Source: Tenacibaculum caenipelagi
GTDB lineage: Bacteria > Bacteroidota > Bacteroidia > Flavobacteriales > Flavobacteriaceae
Assembly (NCBI RefSeq): GCF_004363005.1
Contig: NZ_SNYH01000007.1
Coordinates: 1 to 64,000, forward strand
Direction: 5' to 3'
DNA length: 64,000 nt
The position numbers were made by a program, and so were the translations under genes. Below the pieces are notes generated by a model. It was not told the origin of the DNA. It did not search any database and saw only the letters and a program-made list of their open reading frames with translations. This document shows positions 36,472-44,628 of this stretch, in pieces (position 1 is the first letter of the stretch; every line of letters starts with the position of its first letter).

Positions 36472-36949
36472 TATTGAATAGCTCTTCTAGTGTTTGATAA
36501 CGATACTCAAATATTGTTTTCAATTGTTTTTTAATAAAAATCACCTGTGCTAAATGACCTAAAAAACCGAAAGGTATTTTGTATGAAATTTTATCTTTCA
36601 TCAAAGTTTTTCCTTCTGCCAATTCATCAAACCAATGTTCGTGATGCCACATTTTATAAGGACCAAAACGCTGTTCATCTATAAAAAACTCTTTATTTTT
36701 TACTTGAGTAATTTCTGTCACCCAGTTTGACTTTACCCCAGGAAGAATTCCTACTTTATACGTTATAATTTGCCCTGCATATGCTTTCTTATCAACTTTA
36801 GAAGTCATTTGAAAACTCATATGAGGAGGAGTTATTTTTTGCAAGTTTTCAGGAGAACTAAAAAAATCCCATGCTTGCTTTAACGGAACATTAAGTACCA
36901 GCTCCGTTTCGAGTGTATAGATGCCTGAATGCTCATAAAAATGAATCAT
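36464..36949 (-). CDS. SRPBCC-fold protein of the photolyase operon
   Basis: The 161-residue protein starts with TELVLNVPLKQAWDFFSSPENLQKITPP, the standard opening of the SRPBCC (START-like) ligand-binding fold, and ends with a long helix. Its ligand is unknown. Genes of this type often stand next to photolyase and short-chain dehydrogenase genes in light-regulated bacterial operons. It overlaps the photolyase start and follows the peroxidase gene by 5 nt. Confidence 0.88.
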   Translation of the reverse strand: MIHFYEHSGIYTLETELVLNVPLKQAWDFFSSPENLQKITPPHMSFQMTSKVDKKAYAGQIITYKVGILPGVKSNWVTEITQVKNKEFFIDEQRFGPYKMWHHEHWFDELAEGKTLMKDKISYKIPFGFLGHLAQVIFIKKQLKTIFEYRYQTLEELFNNV

Positions 36950-36954
36950 CTACA

Positions 36955-37497
36955 TTATAACAACTTAGTAATTTTCTTACTAGTAGGTTTTGTAATTGAG
37001 TAAAACACATCAATTAATCTACCTTCTTCATCAACTAAGTATTTTTGAAAATTCCACTTTACTGTAGAATTCATTTTTCCGTTTTTCTCTTTTTGAGTTA
37101 ACCATTGGTATAGCGGATGTTGCCCCTCTCCTTTTACTTCTATTTTCTCTGTCATTGGAAAGTCTACTCCATAGTTTAAACTACAAAACGATTGTATTTC
37201 TTTTAAGGTACCTGGTTCTTGCTCTCCAAATTGATTACATGGTAACCCTATTACAACCAACTTATCTTTGTGTTTTGAATACAATTCTTGTAATCCTTCA
37301 TATTGCTTTGTAAATCCGCATTTCGAAGCTACATTTACAAACAATATTTTTTTCCCTTTAAATTGGTGAAGGTCTAAATTTTCTCCATCAATGCCATTTA
37401 TTGAAATCTCATACAACGACTCTTTTGGAGTAATTGTTTGTGCTTTTCCTGAAAAACTAAATAATGCCATTATCAAAAATATTTTAAGTGTTCTCAT
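36955..37497 (-). CDS. Glutathione peroxidase family protein, exported
   Basis: A signal peptide (MRTLKIFLIMALFSFSGKAQ) precedes a thioredoxin-fold peroxidase. NVASKCGFTKQYEGLQ holds the peroxidatic Cys (Cys, not selenocysteine), GLPCNQFGEQEPG the Gln region, and VKWNFQKYLV the Trp/Asn of the catalytic tetrad. These enzymes reduce peroxides, usually with thioredoxin in bacteria. As the first gene of the peroxidase-SRPBCC-photolyase operon it fits a photo-oxidative defence role. Confidence 0.93.
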   Translation of the reverse strand: MRTLKIFLIMALFSFSGKAQTITPKESLYEISINGIDGENLDLHQFKGKKILFVNVASKCGFTKQYEGLQELYSKHKDKLVVIGLPCNQFGEQEPGTLKEIQSFCSLNYGVDFPMTEKIEVKGEGQHPLYQWLTQKEKNGKMNSTVKWNFQKYLVDEEGRLIDVFYSITKPTSKKITKLL

Positions 37498-37559
37498 TAA
37501 TATTACTATTGTTTATTTATTATAATTTTATGTATAAAAATATGCATTTAATTTCATAA

Positions 37560-38978
37560 TTACTCCTTTATTAAATGATTAATCATTCCTTTAAACACGA
37601 ATGCGTGAAAGGGTAAAACAGCATACCAATACATTCTTCCCCAAATTCCTTTGGGTCTAAAAACTGCTCTTTGATATAGTTTGTCTTTTACTATTTCAAA
37701 CTCTAACCACGCCTCTCCGGGCAGTTTCATTTCTGCAAACAAAATCAACCTTTTATTTTTTTTATCTGCTAACAATACTCTCCAAAAATCGAGTGGATCT
37801 CCTGGTTCTAATTCTGTGGGATGTCTTCGTCCTCTTCGTAATCCAACTCCACCGAAAAGCTTATCTACGTACCCTCTTACCTTCCAAAGAAAATTAAACT
37901 TGTACCACCCAGTTTTTCCTCCTATACTCCAAATTTTATGTAATGTATTTGCTTCATTTTGTATTCCTCTAACTCTAATATCTTTAAAGCATCCGTATTG
38001 AGGTATTTGAATATGTTTTGCTAATTGATCATTAAATACTCCGCTACTCATAGCATCTTTCCAGCTAGAAATCACTTCATTTTGCTCTATTTTCTGAAAT
38101 GCTAATGATACCGCTTCTTTATAAGCTATAGGCTCCACATTAAGTAGTTTATTGATATTACTTTGTTTTGCTATTACCTCAACTTTCATACTATCCACTA
38201 AAGCTTGTGCTAAATTAAAAGAGGTTGATGTCACAAAATACAACCAATAGGAAGATAATCTTGGTGTTAAAACTGGAAGTGTATAAATATGTCTTTTAAA
38301 ACCTCTTACCTCAGCGAACTGTAACAACATTTCTTTATAGCTTAATATTTCAGGTCCGCAGATATCAAAAGATTTGTTATGAGTTTCTTTAACTTGTAAA
38401 CTATTTTCTAAAAAAGCTAAAACATCTCTAACTGCAATAGGTTGTGTTTTCGTTTTTAACCATTTAGGAGTCACCATTACAGGAAGCTTTTCTACAATAT
38501 CTCTTATAATTTCAAAAGAAGCACTTCCGCTTCCTACTATAATTCCTGCTCTAAAAGTCGTTAATGCATAACTGTTTGATTGTAGCTTTTTTTCTACTTC
38601 GTATCTCGACTGTAAATGTTTGGATAATGAGTTGTCATTTACAATTCCACTTAAGTATATAACTTGTTCACAGTTGGTTGGTTCTATCAAACTTTTAAAG
38701 TTCTCTGCACAAGTTAACTCTAAGTTTTCAAAATTTTCTGAAGTCGTAGACATCGAATGTATTAAATAGTAAGCTACATCGATATCTTTTGGAAAATTCG
38801 TATTTTCTGTATTTAAAAAATCAACTTTTATAAAAGTAACATTCGGATTGTTTTCAAACTCATCTGGTATTCTATCTAAATCACGGACGCAACAAACTAA
38901 TTGATGCTTACTTTCTAACAACCTAACAATTAATCGTTTTCCTATATAACCTGTAGTACCTGTAATTAAGATTTTCAT
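37560..38978 (-). CDS. NAD(P)-binding SDR protein with C-terminal DUF2867
   Basis: The N-terminal Rossmann domain (about 1-300) opens with ILITGTTGYIGKRLIVRLLE (TGxxGxxG), characteristic of atypical short-chain dehydrogenases. The last 150 residues match DUF2867 (GKTGWYKFNFLWKVRGYVDK, RHPTELEPGDPLDFWRV, WYAVLPFHAFVF). The substrate is unknown. Proteins of this architecture occur in light-induced (LitR/CarH-type) gene sets next to photolyase. The gene sits between the carotenoid and photolyase operons. Confidence 0.88.
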   Translation of the reverse strand: MKILITGTTGYIGKRLIVRLLESKHQLVCCVRDLDRIPDEFENNPNVTFIKVDFLNTENTNFPKDIDVAYYLIHSMSTTSENFENLELTCAENFKSLIEPTNCEQVIYLSGIVNDNSLSKHLQSRYEVEKKLQSNSYALTTFRAGIIVGSGSASFEIIRDIVEKLPVMVTPKWLKTKTQPIAVRDVLAFLENSLQVKETHNKSFDICGPEILSYKEMLLQFAEVRGFKRHIYTLPVLTPRLSSYWLYFVTSTSFNLAQALVDSMKVEVIAKQSNINKLLNVEPIAYKEAVSLAFQKIEQNEVISSWKDAMSSGVFNDQLAKHIQIPQYGCFKDIRVRGIQNEANTLHKIWSIGGKTGWYKFNFLWKVRGYVDKLFGGVGLRRGRRHPTELEPGDPLDFWRVLLADKKNKRLILFAEMKLPGEAWLEFEIVKDKLYQRAVFRPKGIWGRMYWYAVLPFHAFVFKGMINHLIKE

Positions 38979-39019
38979 TCCTTTGGACTTTGATATAGTG
39001 AAGACTTATAACCTCTTCA

Positions 39020-39493
39020 TCAATTATTAAATACGATATAAGCATTTAAACTCACTGCAATGGTCATCCATATTAAATACGGAAGTATAAATAAGGTATA
39101 CCTCTTTATTTTTTTCAAATATTCAAAAGTGAAATAACCAATAAGCAACCATAATAAAACGATTACGACTAAACCTAGTTTTGTTAAATGTTGATTAAAG
39201 AAAATATAATTCCAGCTTACGTTTAAAACCCACTGATCTATATATAAAATGAGCACTTTTCTATTTAAAAACTCATACTGAAAACTCACTTTTGTCATGT
39301 ATACAGAAAACAAAACCATAATGGTTGTCCAAGCCACTCCAAAAACCCAACCTGCTGGTGTCCATGGAGCTTTATTTAAAGACAAATACCAATCTGTCCT
39401 TGGCTCTTCATTCATTAACCAAGCCCCAATAGCTAAAGCCGAAAAATTAGCGATTAGGAATATTAAAAATCGTATGTATTTATTTTCTTTCAA
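39020..39493 (-). CDS. tspO: TspO/MBR family protein, TTG start
   Basis: The 157-residue protein with five transmembrane helices has WYLSLNKAPWTPAGWVFGVAWT, the core TspO motif. TspO proteins bind porphyrins and are linked to light- and oxygen-dependent control of pigments in purple bacteria. The start is TTG at 39493, overlapping the lycopene cyclase gene by 14 nt; no ATG gives the first helix. As the last gene of the carotenoid operon it fits tetrapyrrole or photo-oxidative control. Confidence 0.9.
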   Translation of the reverse strand: MKENKYIRFLIFLIANFSALAIGAWLMNEEPRTDWYLSLNKAPWTPAGWVFGVAWTTIMVLFSVYMTKVSFQYEFLNRKVLILYIDQWVLNVSWNYIFFNQHLTKLGLVVIVLLWLLIGYFTFEYLKKIKRYTLFILPYLIWMTIAVSLNAYIVFNN

Positions 39494-40181
39494 GTTTTTT
39501 ATTTTTTAAGAAATTGAAGATTAACTGTATTGAAAACAACAGGGTAAATGCATAAAAAATATCTTCAAAAGGTATAGTGAAGATTCTAAAATCTAAATTC
39601 TCTGCGTTATTGTACCAAACCACTGGTTCATCTATAAAACTTCCTGTTAAAATTCCATTGACAATTAAAAAAGGAATTAATATCACTAAGAAACTAGGAT
39701 AATATTCTTGCAATGTGCTTAAGTGATTCTTTAACGCATAGCCTAACAATAATAAAAATAGTATAAAATTTACAGTAGTATACCACTTTCCGAAGTTAAA
39801 AATCAATAACAAAACAACTAGTACAATTAGTGAAAAACTGAGAAGTACCGTTACTGACTTTGACAACTTAAATTTCGGAAATAAAAACTTCAACGCTTCA
39901 TGTGTAAATAAGCACGAGTAAGGAATACAGAAGAAGAACATCCATTCTTCCATTGGCATATACAATAGCTTTAATGATAAATGATAGTCTGGATTAAATC
40001 CCCATACTCCCATTTGCGTAAACCAACTGTCCCAGATTAAAAAAAACAAGGCAACTAACAAAATACTAAGTGCAGCTTGTTTGAAATATTGTATAAAGTG
40101 TAGTTTCTTTTCAAAAACACTATACAATAGCGGAATACTTAAACTCCCTAGATTTAACATTAAATACAAATACTGACTCAC
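39480..40181 (-). CDS. Lycopene cyclase (CrtYcd type, membrane), GTG start
   Basis: This 233-residue protein with seven predicted transmembrane helices has the duplicated lycopene cyclase domain. GVWGFNPDYHLSLKLLYMPMEEWMFFFCIPY contains the conserved PxEE-type motif (MPMEEW) once, and a degenerate second copy occurs near the C-terminus (FTIPFEDIFYAF). It converts lycopene to beta-carotene. The start is GTG at 40181 and overlaps the crtZ stop by 4 nt. Single-chain fusions of the CrtYc and CrtYd halves are usual in flavobacteria. Confidence 0.9.
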   Translation of the reverse strand: MSQYLYLMLNLGSLSIPLLYSVFEKKLHFIQYFKQAALSILLVALFFLIWDSWFTQMGVWGFNPDYHLSLKLLYMPMEEWMFFFCIPYSCLFTHEALKFLFPKFKLSKSVTVLLSFSLIVLVVLLLIFNFGKWYTTVNFILFLLLLGYALKNHLSTLQEYYPSFLVILIPFLIVNGILTGSFIDEPVVWYNNAENLDFRIFTIPFEDIFYAFTLLFSIQLIFNFLKNKKLERK

Positions 40182-40633
40182 TGTCTCTTATTAAAATATT
40201 TAAAAGGGACAAACAACATTCCGAAACATTCTCCGTCGTGTTTCCCCAAATGTTTGTGATGAATTTTATGTGCTTTTCTCAAGCCTTTTAAGTATTGGTT
40301 ATTCGTTTTATCAAACCACTTAAATCTTCTGTGAATTAATACATCATGTACCAAGAAATAAGCAATACCATACAATAAAATACCCAGTCCTATAAAAAAC
40401 ATAAAGTTTAACTCTGGTCGAATCCCGAAGTAGAATAACAGAATACTAGGAATTGCAAAAACCACGAAAAAAGCATCATTTTTCTCAAAAACATGTGGAT
40501 ATCCTGGTTGATGATGATCTTCATGCAAAAACCAACCAAAACCGTGCATCACATATTTATGTGTGCACCAAGTAACTCCTTCCATAACAATAAACGTTAG
40601 TGTAGTTACTGCTATGTAATCTGCTATATTCAT
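40178..40633 (-). CDS. crtZ: Beta-carotene hydroxylase
   Basis: The 151-residue membrane di-iron hydroxylase has all four His clusters: HKYVMHG, HEDHHQ, HDVLIHRR and HKIHHKH. It adds hydroxyl groups at C3 and C3' of beta-carotene, giving zeaxanthin. Start and stop overlap both neighbours by 4 nt, as in a tightly coupled operon. Confidence 0.95.
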   Translation of the reverse strand: MNIADYIAVTTLTFIVMEGVTWCTHKYVMHGFGWFLHEDHHQPGYPHVFEKNDAFFVVFAIPSILLFYFGIRPELNFMFFIGLGILLYGIAYFLVHDVLIHRRFKWFDKTNNQYLKGLRKAHKIHHKHLGKHDGECFGMLFVPFKYFNKRQ

Positions 40634-41070
40634 AATGATGTATTGTTAATTATATATGTATGTAAATAACTTACACTGTCTTTTTTTTGAAGCACTTTTT
40701 TTAAAAACTGTTTATCTTCTTTAATAGAAGATGTATAACCTAAAATACTAGGTGTATTTTCTTGTATTACCAATCGAACATACCTTAAGTGAACATTATT
40801 AGGGTTCTTTAAAATTAGTTCTTCTAACTGGTTTTTATTAGTGTTAAAGACTTTTAGTTTACTCCAAGGCATCGTTTTATATTTTGCCTGCTTCATTTGT
40901 AAGGAAACTACATAGGCTTGAACATTTATATCATTGATGTAATCATACTTCTGAATATACTGTTGCTCATCCTCTTGCCTTAACAAATCATGATATTCTT
41001 TAACAAACTCCGGAGTATTTGTAAAACCAGAGAACAACAATATTACAACATGCAACAAAAGATACTTCAT
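40630..41070 (-). CDS. Unknown exported protein inside the carotenoid operon
   Basis: The 146-residue protein has a signal peptide (MKYLLLHVVILLFSGFTNT) and an otherwise helical, Lys/Gln-rich chain with no Cys and no motif I recognise. It overlaps crtZ by 4 nt and shares one base with crtB, so it is translated with the pigment enzymes. A small periplasmic or lipid-surface role linked to carotenoids is possible, inferred only from position. Confidence 0.75.
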   Translation of the reverse strand: MKYLLLHVVILLFSGFTNTPEFVKEYHDLLRQEDEQQYIQKYDYINDINVQAYVVSLQMKQAKYKTMPWSKLKVFNTNKNQLEELILKNPNNVHLRYVRLVIQENTPSILGYTSSIKEDKQFLKKVLQKKDSVSYLHTYIINNTSL

Positions 41071-41912
41071 TATATTAAATTTAGCTTATATTTTATATAA
41101 CTTCTTGCCAATAGATTAATTTTCATTGGATTAGAAATTCGAATTCTAGTATCCATAATTTTTGTTGAAGGTGTATCTTTTAGTTTTTTTAATAGTTTTT
41201 TGTAATACCTATATGCCATATACACTCCGAATTTTGCTTCAACAGGTAACTTTAAAATTCCGTTTTTATAAGCAAAGTCAAAATCGTCTTCTATTTCTTT
41301 AATTATTGTGTTTTTTCCTTCTGCACTTAAGTCTCCAAAATTGATATTTGGAAAATAAGACCTATTCAATTCGTTAAAATCTTCTTTTAAGTCTCTTAAA
41401 AAGTTTACTTTTTGAAATGCTGATCCTAAACGCATTGCAGGCTCTTTCAACTCCTCATATTTTTGTTTATTTCCTTTTACAAAAACTTTCACACACATTA
41501 ACCCTACAACATCTGCAGAACCATAGATGTAGGCATTATATTCCTCTGCAGTTGTATATTCTGTTTTGTACAAATCAGCTTTCATACTTTTTAAAAATGC
41601 TTGTACCAACTCATCGGAAATTTTATACTTGTTTACGGTGTGTATGAACGAATTTAAAATAGGGTTTAAGCTAATACCTCTATTCTTGGATTCGTAATAA
41701 TCTCTTTCAAATTTTAATAGTAATTGCTCCTTATCATACTGATGAAAAGAATCTACTATTTCATCTGCAAAGCGTACAAAACCGTAAATATTATAAATAT
41801 CTGTACGTATTTTTGGTGATAACATCTTCGTAGCTAACGAAAATGAAGTACTATATTTCTGAGTTACCAACTTACTACACGCGTAAGAAACCTCATCAAA
41901 CAATTGTTTCAT
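41070..41912 (-). CDS. crtB: Phytoene synthase
   Basis: The 280-residue protein has the two Asp-rich motifs of head-to-head prenyl synthases: ADEIVDSF (DxxxD, about 53) and RDLKEDFNEL (DxxxD, about 163), plus YIYGSADVVGLMC. It joins two geranylgeranyl diphosphates to phytoene. It overlaps the end of crtI by 17 nt. The GGPP synthase gene (crtE) is not in this window. Confidence 0.95.
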   Translation of the reverse strand: MKQLFDEVSYACSKLVTQKYSTSFSLATKMLSPKIRTDIYNIYGFVRFADEIVDSFHQYDKEQLLLKFERDYYESKNRGISLNPILNSFIHTVNKYKISDELVQAFLKSMKADLYKTEYTTAEEYNAYIYGSADVVGLMCVKVFVKGNKQKYEELKEPAMRLGSAFQKVNFLRDLKEDFNELNRSYFPNINFGDLSAEGKNTIIKEIEDDFDFAYKNGILKLPVEAKFGVYMAYRYYKKLLKKLKDTPSTKIMDTRIRISNPMKINLLARSYIKYKLNLI

Positions 41913-43377
41913 CTTTGTACGTTTTTAAAATTAAATCTGAAGCTATTTTCCCTGAAATTAAAGACGGAGGAACTCCTGGTCCTGGCACTGTTAATTGTCC
42001 TGTAAAGAATAAATTCTTTACTTTTTTACTTTTTATCTTAGGTCTTAAAAATGCTGTTTGTGTTAAAATATTAGCTAAACCGTAGGCATTTCCTTTGTAT
42101 GAATTATACTCTTTCACAAAATCATTTACACAGAAGCTTTCTTTAAACAATACATATTCTTTTACTGATTGACCTGTTAACTTCTCTAATCTTTTGATTA
42201 TTATATTGAAATAACGCTCCCTCAACTCTGGTGTATCTTCTATACCTGGTGCTAATGGGATCAAAAAAGTGGCTGCTTCTTTTCCTTTGGGCGTAAAAGA
42301 ATCATCTGTTATAGAAGGAAAACTTGCATAAAACAATGGCTCTTTAGGCCAACTTGGTACATCATAAATAGTTTTAGCATGCACATCAAAATCTGTATCA
42401 AAAAATAAAGTATGATGACATACATTTTTTAACTTCTTATCAAAACCTACATAAAAGAGCAATGATGAAGGTGCAAATGTTTTTTTATCCCAATAACTTT
42501 CTGAATACTGTCTAAGATATTTAGGTAGTAAAGTTTCTGTATGATGATAATCTGCTCCACTTAACACTACATCAGATTCCATTAATTTTCCATCTACTGC
42601 AACCCCAATTGCTTCTCCTTTATCATTTACTATAATTTCTTCAACATTTGCATTGGTTTGAAATTCTACACCTAAGCTAGTAGCTAGAGTAGTCATAGCC
42701 TCTATAACTTTATACATTCCTCCTTTTGGATGCCATGTACCTAAACCAAAATCGGCATAATTCATAAAATTGTAAAAAGCTGGAGTGTTGCTTGGCTTTG
42801 CCCCTAAAAACAATACAGGAAATTCTAAAATCTGAATTAGCTTTTTACTCTTTATTTTTTTTCTCACTTCATGCCTAATGGTAGAAAAAAACTGAAATAT
42901 CTTCCCCATAGTAATAGGAGTTATCAACTCTAAAGGAGAAATCCCTGGTTTATAAACCAAGTCATTTATAGAAACATCATAATTGTATTTTGCTGATTTT
43001 AAAAAAGATTGTAGGTGTTTCGAACTTCCTTTTTCTTCTTTTTCAAAAACCTCATAAATCTCATCTAATGCTCCTGGAATTATAATTGAATCTTTTTCTC
43101 CGAAGTACACTTCATAAGCAGGACTTAATCTTTCTAACTCGTAGTAATCCGAAGGCACCTTTCCAAAGTCTGCAAAAAACTTTTCAAAAACATCGGGCAT
43201 CCAATACCATGTAGGACCAATATCAAAAGTAAAACCGTCTCTTAATAATTGTCTTGCTCTACCTCCAATCGTTGCGTTTTTTTCTAATACCACCACCTTA
43301 TACCCCGCTTTAGCTAGATAGCAAGAAGCTGATAAAGATGAAAAACCCGAACCTATTATGTATACTTTTTTTTTCAA
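41896..43377 (-). CDS. crtI: Phytoene desaturase, TTG start
   Basis: This FAD-dependent desaturase turns phytoene into lycopene. I set the start at TTG (43377), which gives MKKKVYIIGSGFSSLSAS, the dinucleotide-binding motif at the usual distance from the N-terminus. A longer frame from another TTG at 43443 would put 22 odd residues over a strong hairpin. Conserved motifs include LEKNATIGGRARQLLRDGFTFD, GPTWYWMPDVFE, and the C-terminal LFFTGQLTVPGPGVPPSLISGK. The length (493) is normal. It follows the FAS1 lipoprotein gene by about 80 nt. Confidence 0.93.
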   Translation of the reverse strand: MKKKVYIIGSGFSSLSASCYLAKAGYKVVVLEKNATIGGRARQLLRDGFTFDIGPTWYWMPDVFEKFFADFGKVPSDYYELERLSPAYEVYFGEKDSIIIPGALDEIYEVFEKEEKGSSKHLQSFLKSAKYNYDVSINDLVYKPGISPLELITPITMGKIFQFFSTIRHEVRKKIKSKKLIQILEFPVLFLGAKPSNTPAFYNFMNYADFGLGTWHPKGGMYKVIEAMTTLATSLGVEFQTNANVEEIIVNDKGEAIGVAVDGKLMESDVVLSGADYHHTETLLPKYLRQYSESYWDKKTFAPSSLLFYVGFDKKLKNVCHHTLFFDTDFDVHAKTIYDVPSWPKEPLFYASFPSITDDSFTPKGKEAATFLIPLAPGIEDTPELRERYFNIIIKRLEKLTGQSVKEYVLFKESFCVNDFVKEYNSYKGNAYGLANILTQTAFLRPKIKSKKVKNLFFTGQLTVPGPGVPPSLISGKIASDLILKTYKDETIV

Positions 43378-43405
43378 TTTCTTTCTTATAAATATAATTA
43401 AATTA

Positions 43406-43437
43406 ACTACAAACGAGAAACATTTCTCGTTTGTAGT
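43406..43437 (-). other. Strong hairpin in front of crtI
   Basis: Two perfect 15-base arms (ACTACAAACGAGAAA and TTTCTCGTTTGTAGT) with only two bases between them form a long palindrome between the FAS1 and crtI genes. No T run follows on the minus strand, so it is a poor intrinsic terminator. An mRNA-processing, attenuation or stability element that lowers crt expression relative to FAS1 is possible, as is a protein-binding site. Confidence 0.65.
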
Positions 43438-43456
43438 CAACAACTTAACACCTTAA

Positions 43457-44416
43457 TCAAGGCAAAAGAACACTATTTACTACATGAATTACCCCGTTCG
43501 TTCCTTGTATATCTGTTAAAGAAATTACAACAGACTGTCCTAAACTTGTATCTAATTTAGCTCCACTAGACAAATCAACTGTTACTATATTTCCATCGAA
43601 CATTGTGATTTCTTGGTTATCACTTAATTCATCTGACTGCACATTTCCTCCTGCAAATACATGATACTTCAATACCGCTTCTAAAGTTGCTATCGGAATA
43701 TCTGCTAACGAATTCCAAGAATCATTACTATCTAACAAAGCTTGAAAAGCATCGTTAGTAGGAGTAAAAACCGTATAAGGTCCGTTTTGATTTAATATGG
43801 AAACAAAATCTGTAGTATGACGATCATCTGTTAATGCTGCAACCAAAGAGGTAAAGCCACTATTGTTTAATGCTAAAGTCACTACATTAGTTGGTAACAT
43901 TACTTTATCTATTGTATGTATAACTCCATTTGAAGCCATAATATCTGTTACAATCGGTTTTGAATCTCCATTAAACTCAACACCTCCAGTTACCTCAACT
44001 TGTAACGACAACATCTCATCATTTGGACCTGTAGACAGCGTATTTACATACGTATTGGATAAATCTGCCGCTTTTACTTCACCACTTATGACATGAAACA
44101 ACAACACTGACTTTAATGTTTCAACTGGAATATCATCCAAAGAATTCCATGAGTCATTACTATCTAACAATGCTTGAAACGCTGCATTTGTAGGCGCAAA
44201 AACCGTAAAAGATCCTTCAGCCTGTAAAGCAGACACTAAATCAGCCTTTTGCAAAGCAGACACTAGGATACTTAGATTGGAATCTGCAACAGCTACATCA
44301 ACTATAGTTTTAGCTTGCTCTATAATAGGATCATCATCGTCACTGCATGATGTAAATAGACCAAAACTTAAAAACACACTTAAAAAAAACATCAAAGTTA
44401 AATTCTTAGCTTTCAT
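43457..44416 (-). CDS. Lipoprotein with two fasciclin (FAS1) domains
   Basis: The lipoprotein signal LSFGLFTSC is followed by an Asp-rich +2 region (SDDDD), often seen in surface-exported Bacteroidota lipoproteins. Two FAS1 domains follow (about 40-175 and 180-319), each with the H1 motif (FTVFAPTNAAF; YTVFTPTNDAF) and the H2 end (NGVIHTIDKVMLP; NGVIHVVNSVLLP). The block FQALLDSNDSWNSL is identical in both. FAS1 domains mediate adhesion, and one FAS1 family binds carotenoids, so its place at the head of the crt genes is notable. It starts about 140 nt downstream of the predicted promoter. Confidence 0.9.
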   Translation of the reverse strand: MKAKNLTLMFFLSVFLSFGLFTSCSDDDDPIIEQAKTIVDVAVADSNLSILVSALQKADLVSALQAEGSFTVFAPTNAAFQALLDSNDSWNSLDDIPVETLKSVLLFHVISGEVKAADLSNTYVNTLSTGPNDEMLSLQVEVTGGVEFNGDSKPIVTDIMASNGVIHTIDKVMLPTNVVTLALNNSGFTSLVAALTDDRHTTDFVSILNQNGPYTVFTPTNDAFQALLDSNDSWNSLADIPIATLEAVLKYHVFAGGNVQSDELSDNQEITMFDGNIVTVDLSSGAKLDTSLGQSVVISLTDIQGTNGVIHVVNSVLLP

Positions 44417-44483
44417 AATTATATACTCTTTAGTTAATGCTTACTCTTATTTTTTTATAGTCTACTTTTCAGCTTCGATAGAC

Positions 44484-44517
44484 TTTGTTTATCCTTTTTA
44501 AATAATAATTAAACAAA
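44484..44517. promoter_or_regulatory. Candidate CarH/LitR operator, copy 1
   Basis: TTTGTTTA (44484-44491), an 18-nt spacer and its exact reverse complement TAAACAAA (44510-44517). It has the same half-sites and spacing as copy 2 and lies within the predicted leader of the FAS1-crt transcript. Confidence 0.6.
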
Positions 44518-44562
44518 ATAAATCTCCTTAAAAAAATATGCTTTGAAAATCAAAACATTAGC

Positions 44563-44594
44563 CAAAGTTACATTTTTTGTTTAATAAAAACAAA
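44563..44594 (-). promoter_or_regulatory. Promoter of the FAS1-crt operon
   Basis: On the minus strand, TTTG (44594-44591), 20 nt and TAACTTTG (44570-44563) match the Bacteroidota consensus TTTG-N17-23-TAnnTTTG exactly. Transcription would start near 44556. The second operator copy spans its spacer and -33 box, an ideal position for repression. Confidence 0.65.
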
Positions 44595-44609
44595 AAAATA
44601 TTAAACAAA
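44576..44609. promoter_or_regulatory. Candidate CarH/LitR operator, copy 2
   Basis: TTTGTTTA (44576-44583), 18 nt and TAAACAAA (44602-44609). Here the inverted arms extend to 12 bp (44574-44585 with 44600-44611). It overlaps the -33 box and spacer of the FAS1-crt promoter, and its centre is 92 bp from that of copy 1. Confidence 0.65.
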
Positions 44610-44628
44610 AATAAATTTCCTAAAAAAA

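Noticed and set aside
43378..43443. 22-residue N-terminal extension of crtI from a TTG at 43443
   Set aside because: The extension covers a perfect hairpin and would move the FAD motif away from its normal place; the TTG at 43377 fits the family.
44110..44200. Repeat shared with 43680-43770 as a mobile element
   Set aside because: The similarity is explained by the duplicated FAS1 domain in one gene.
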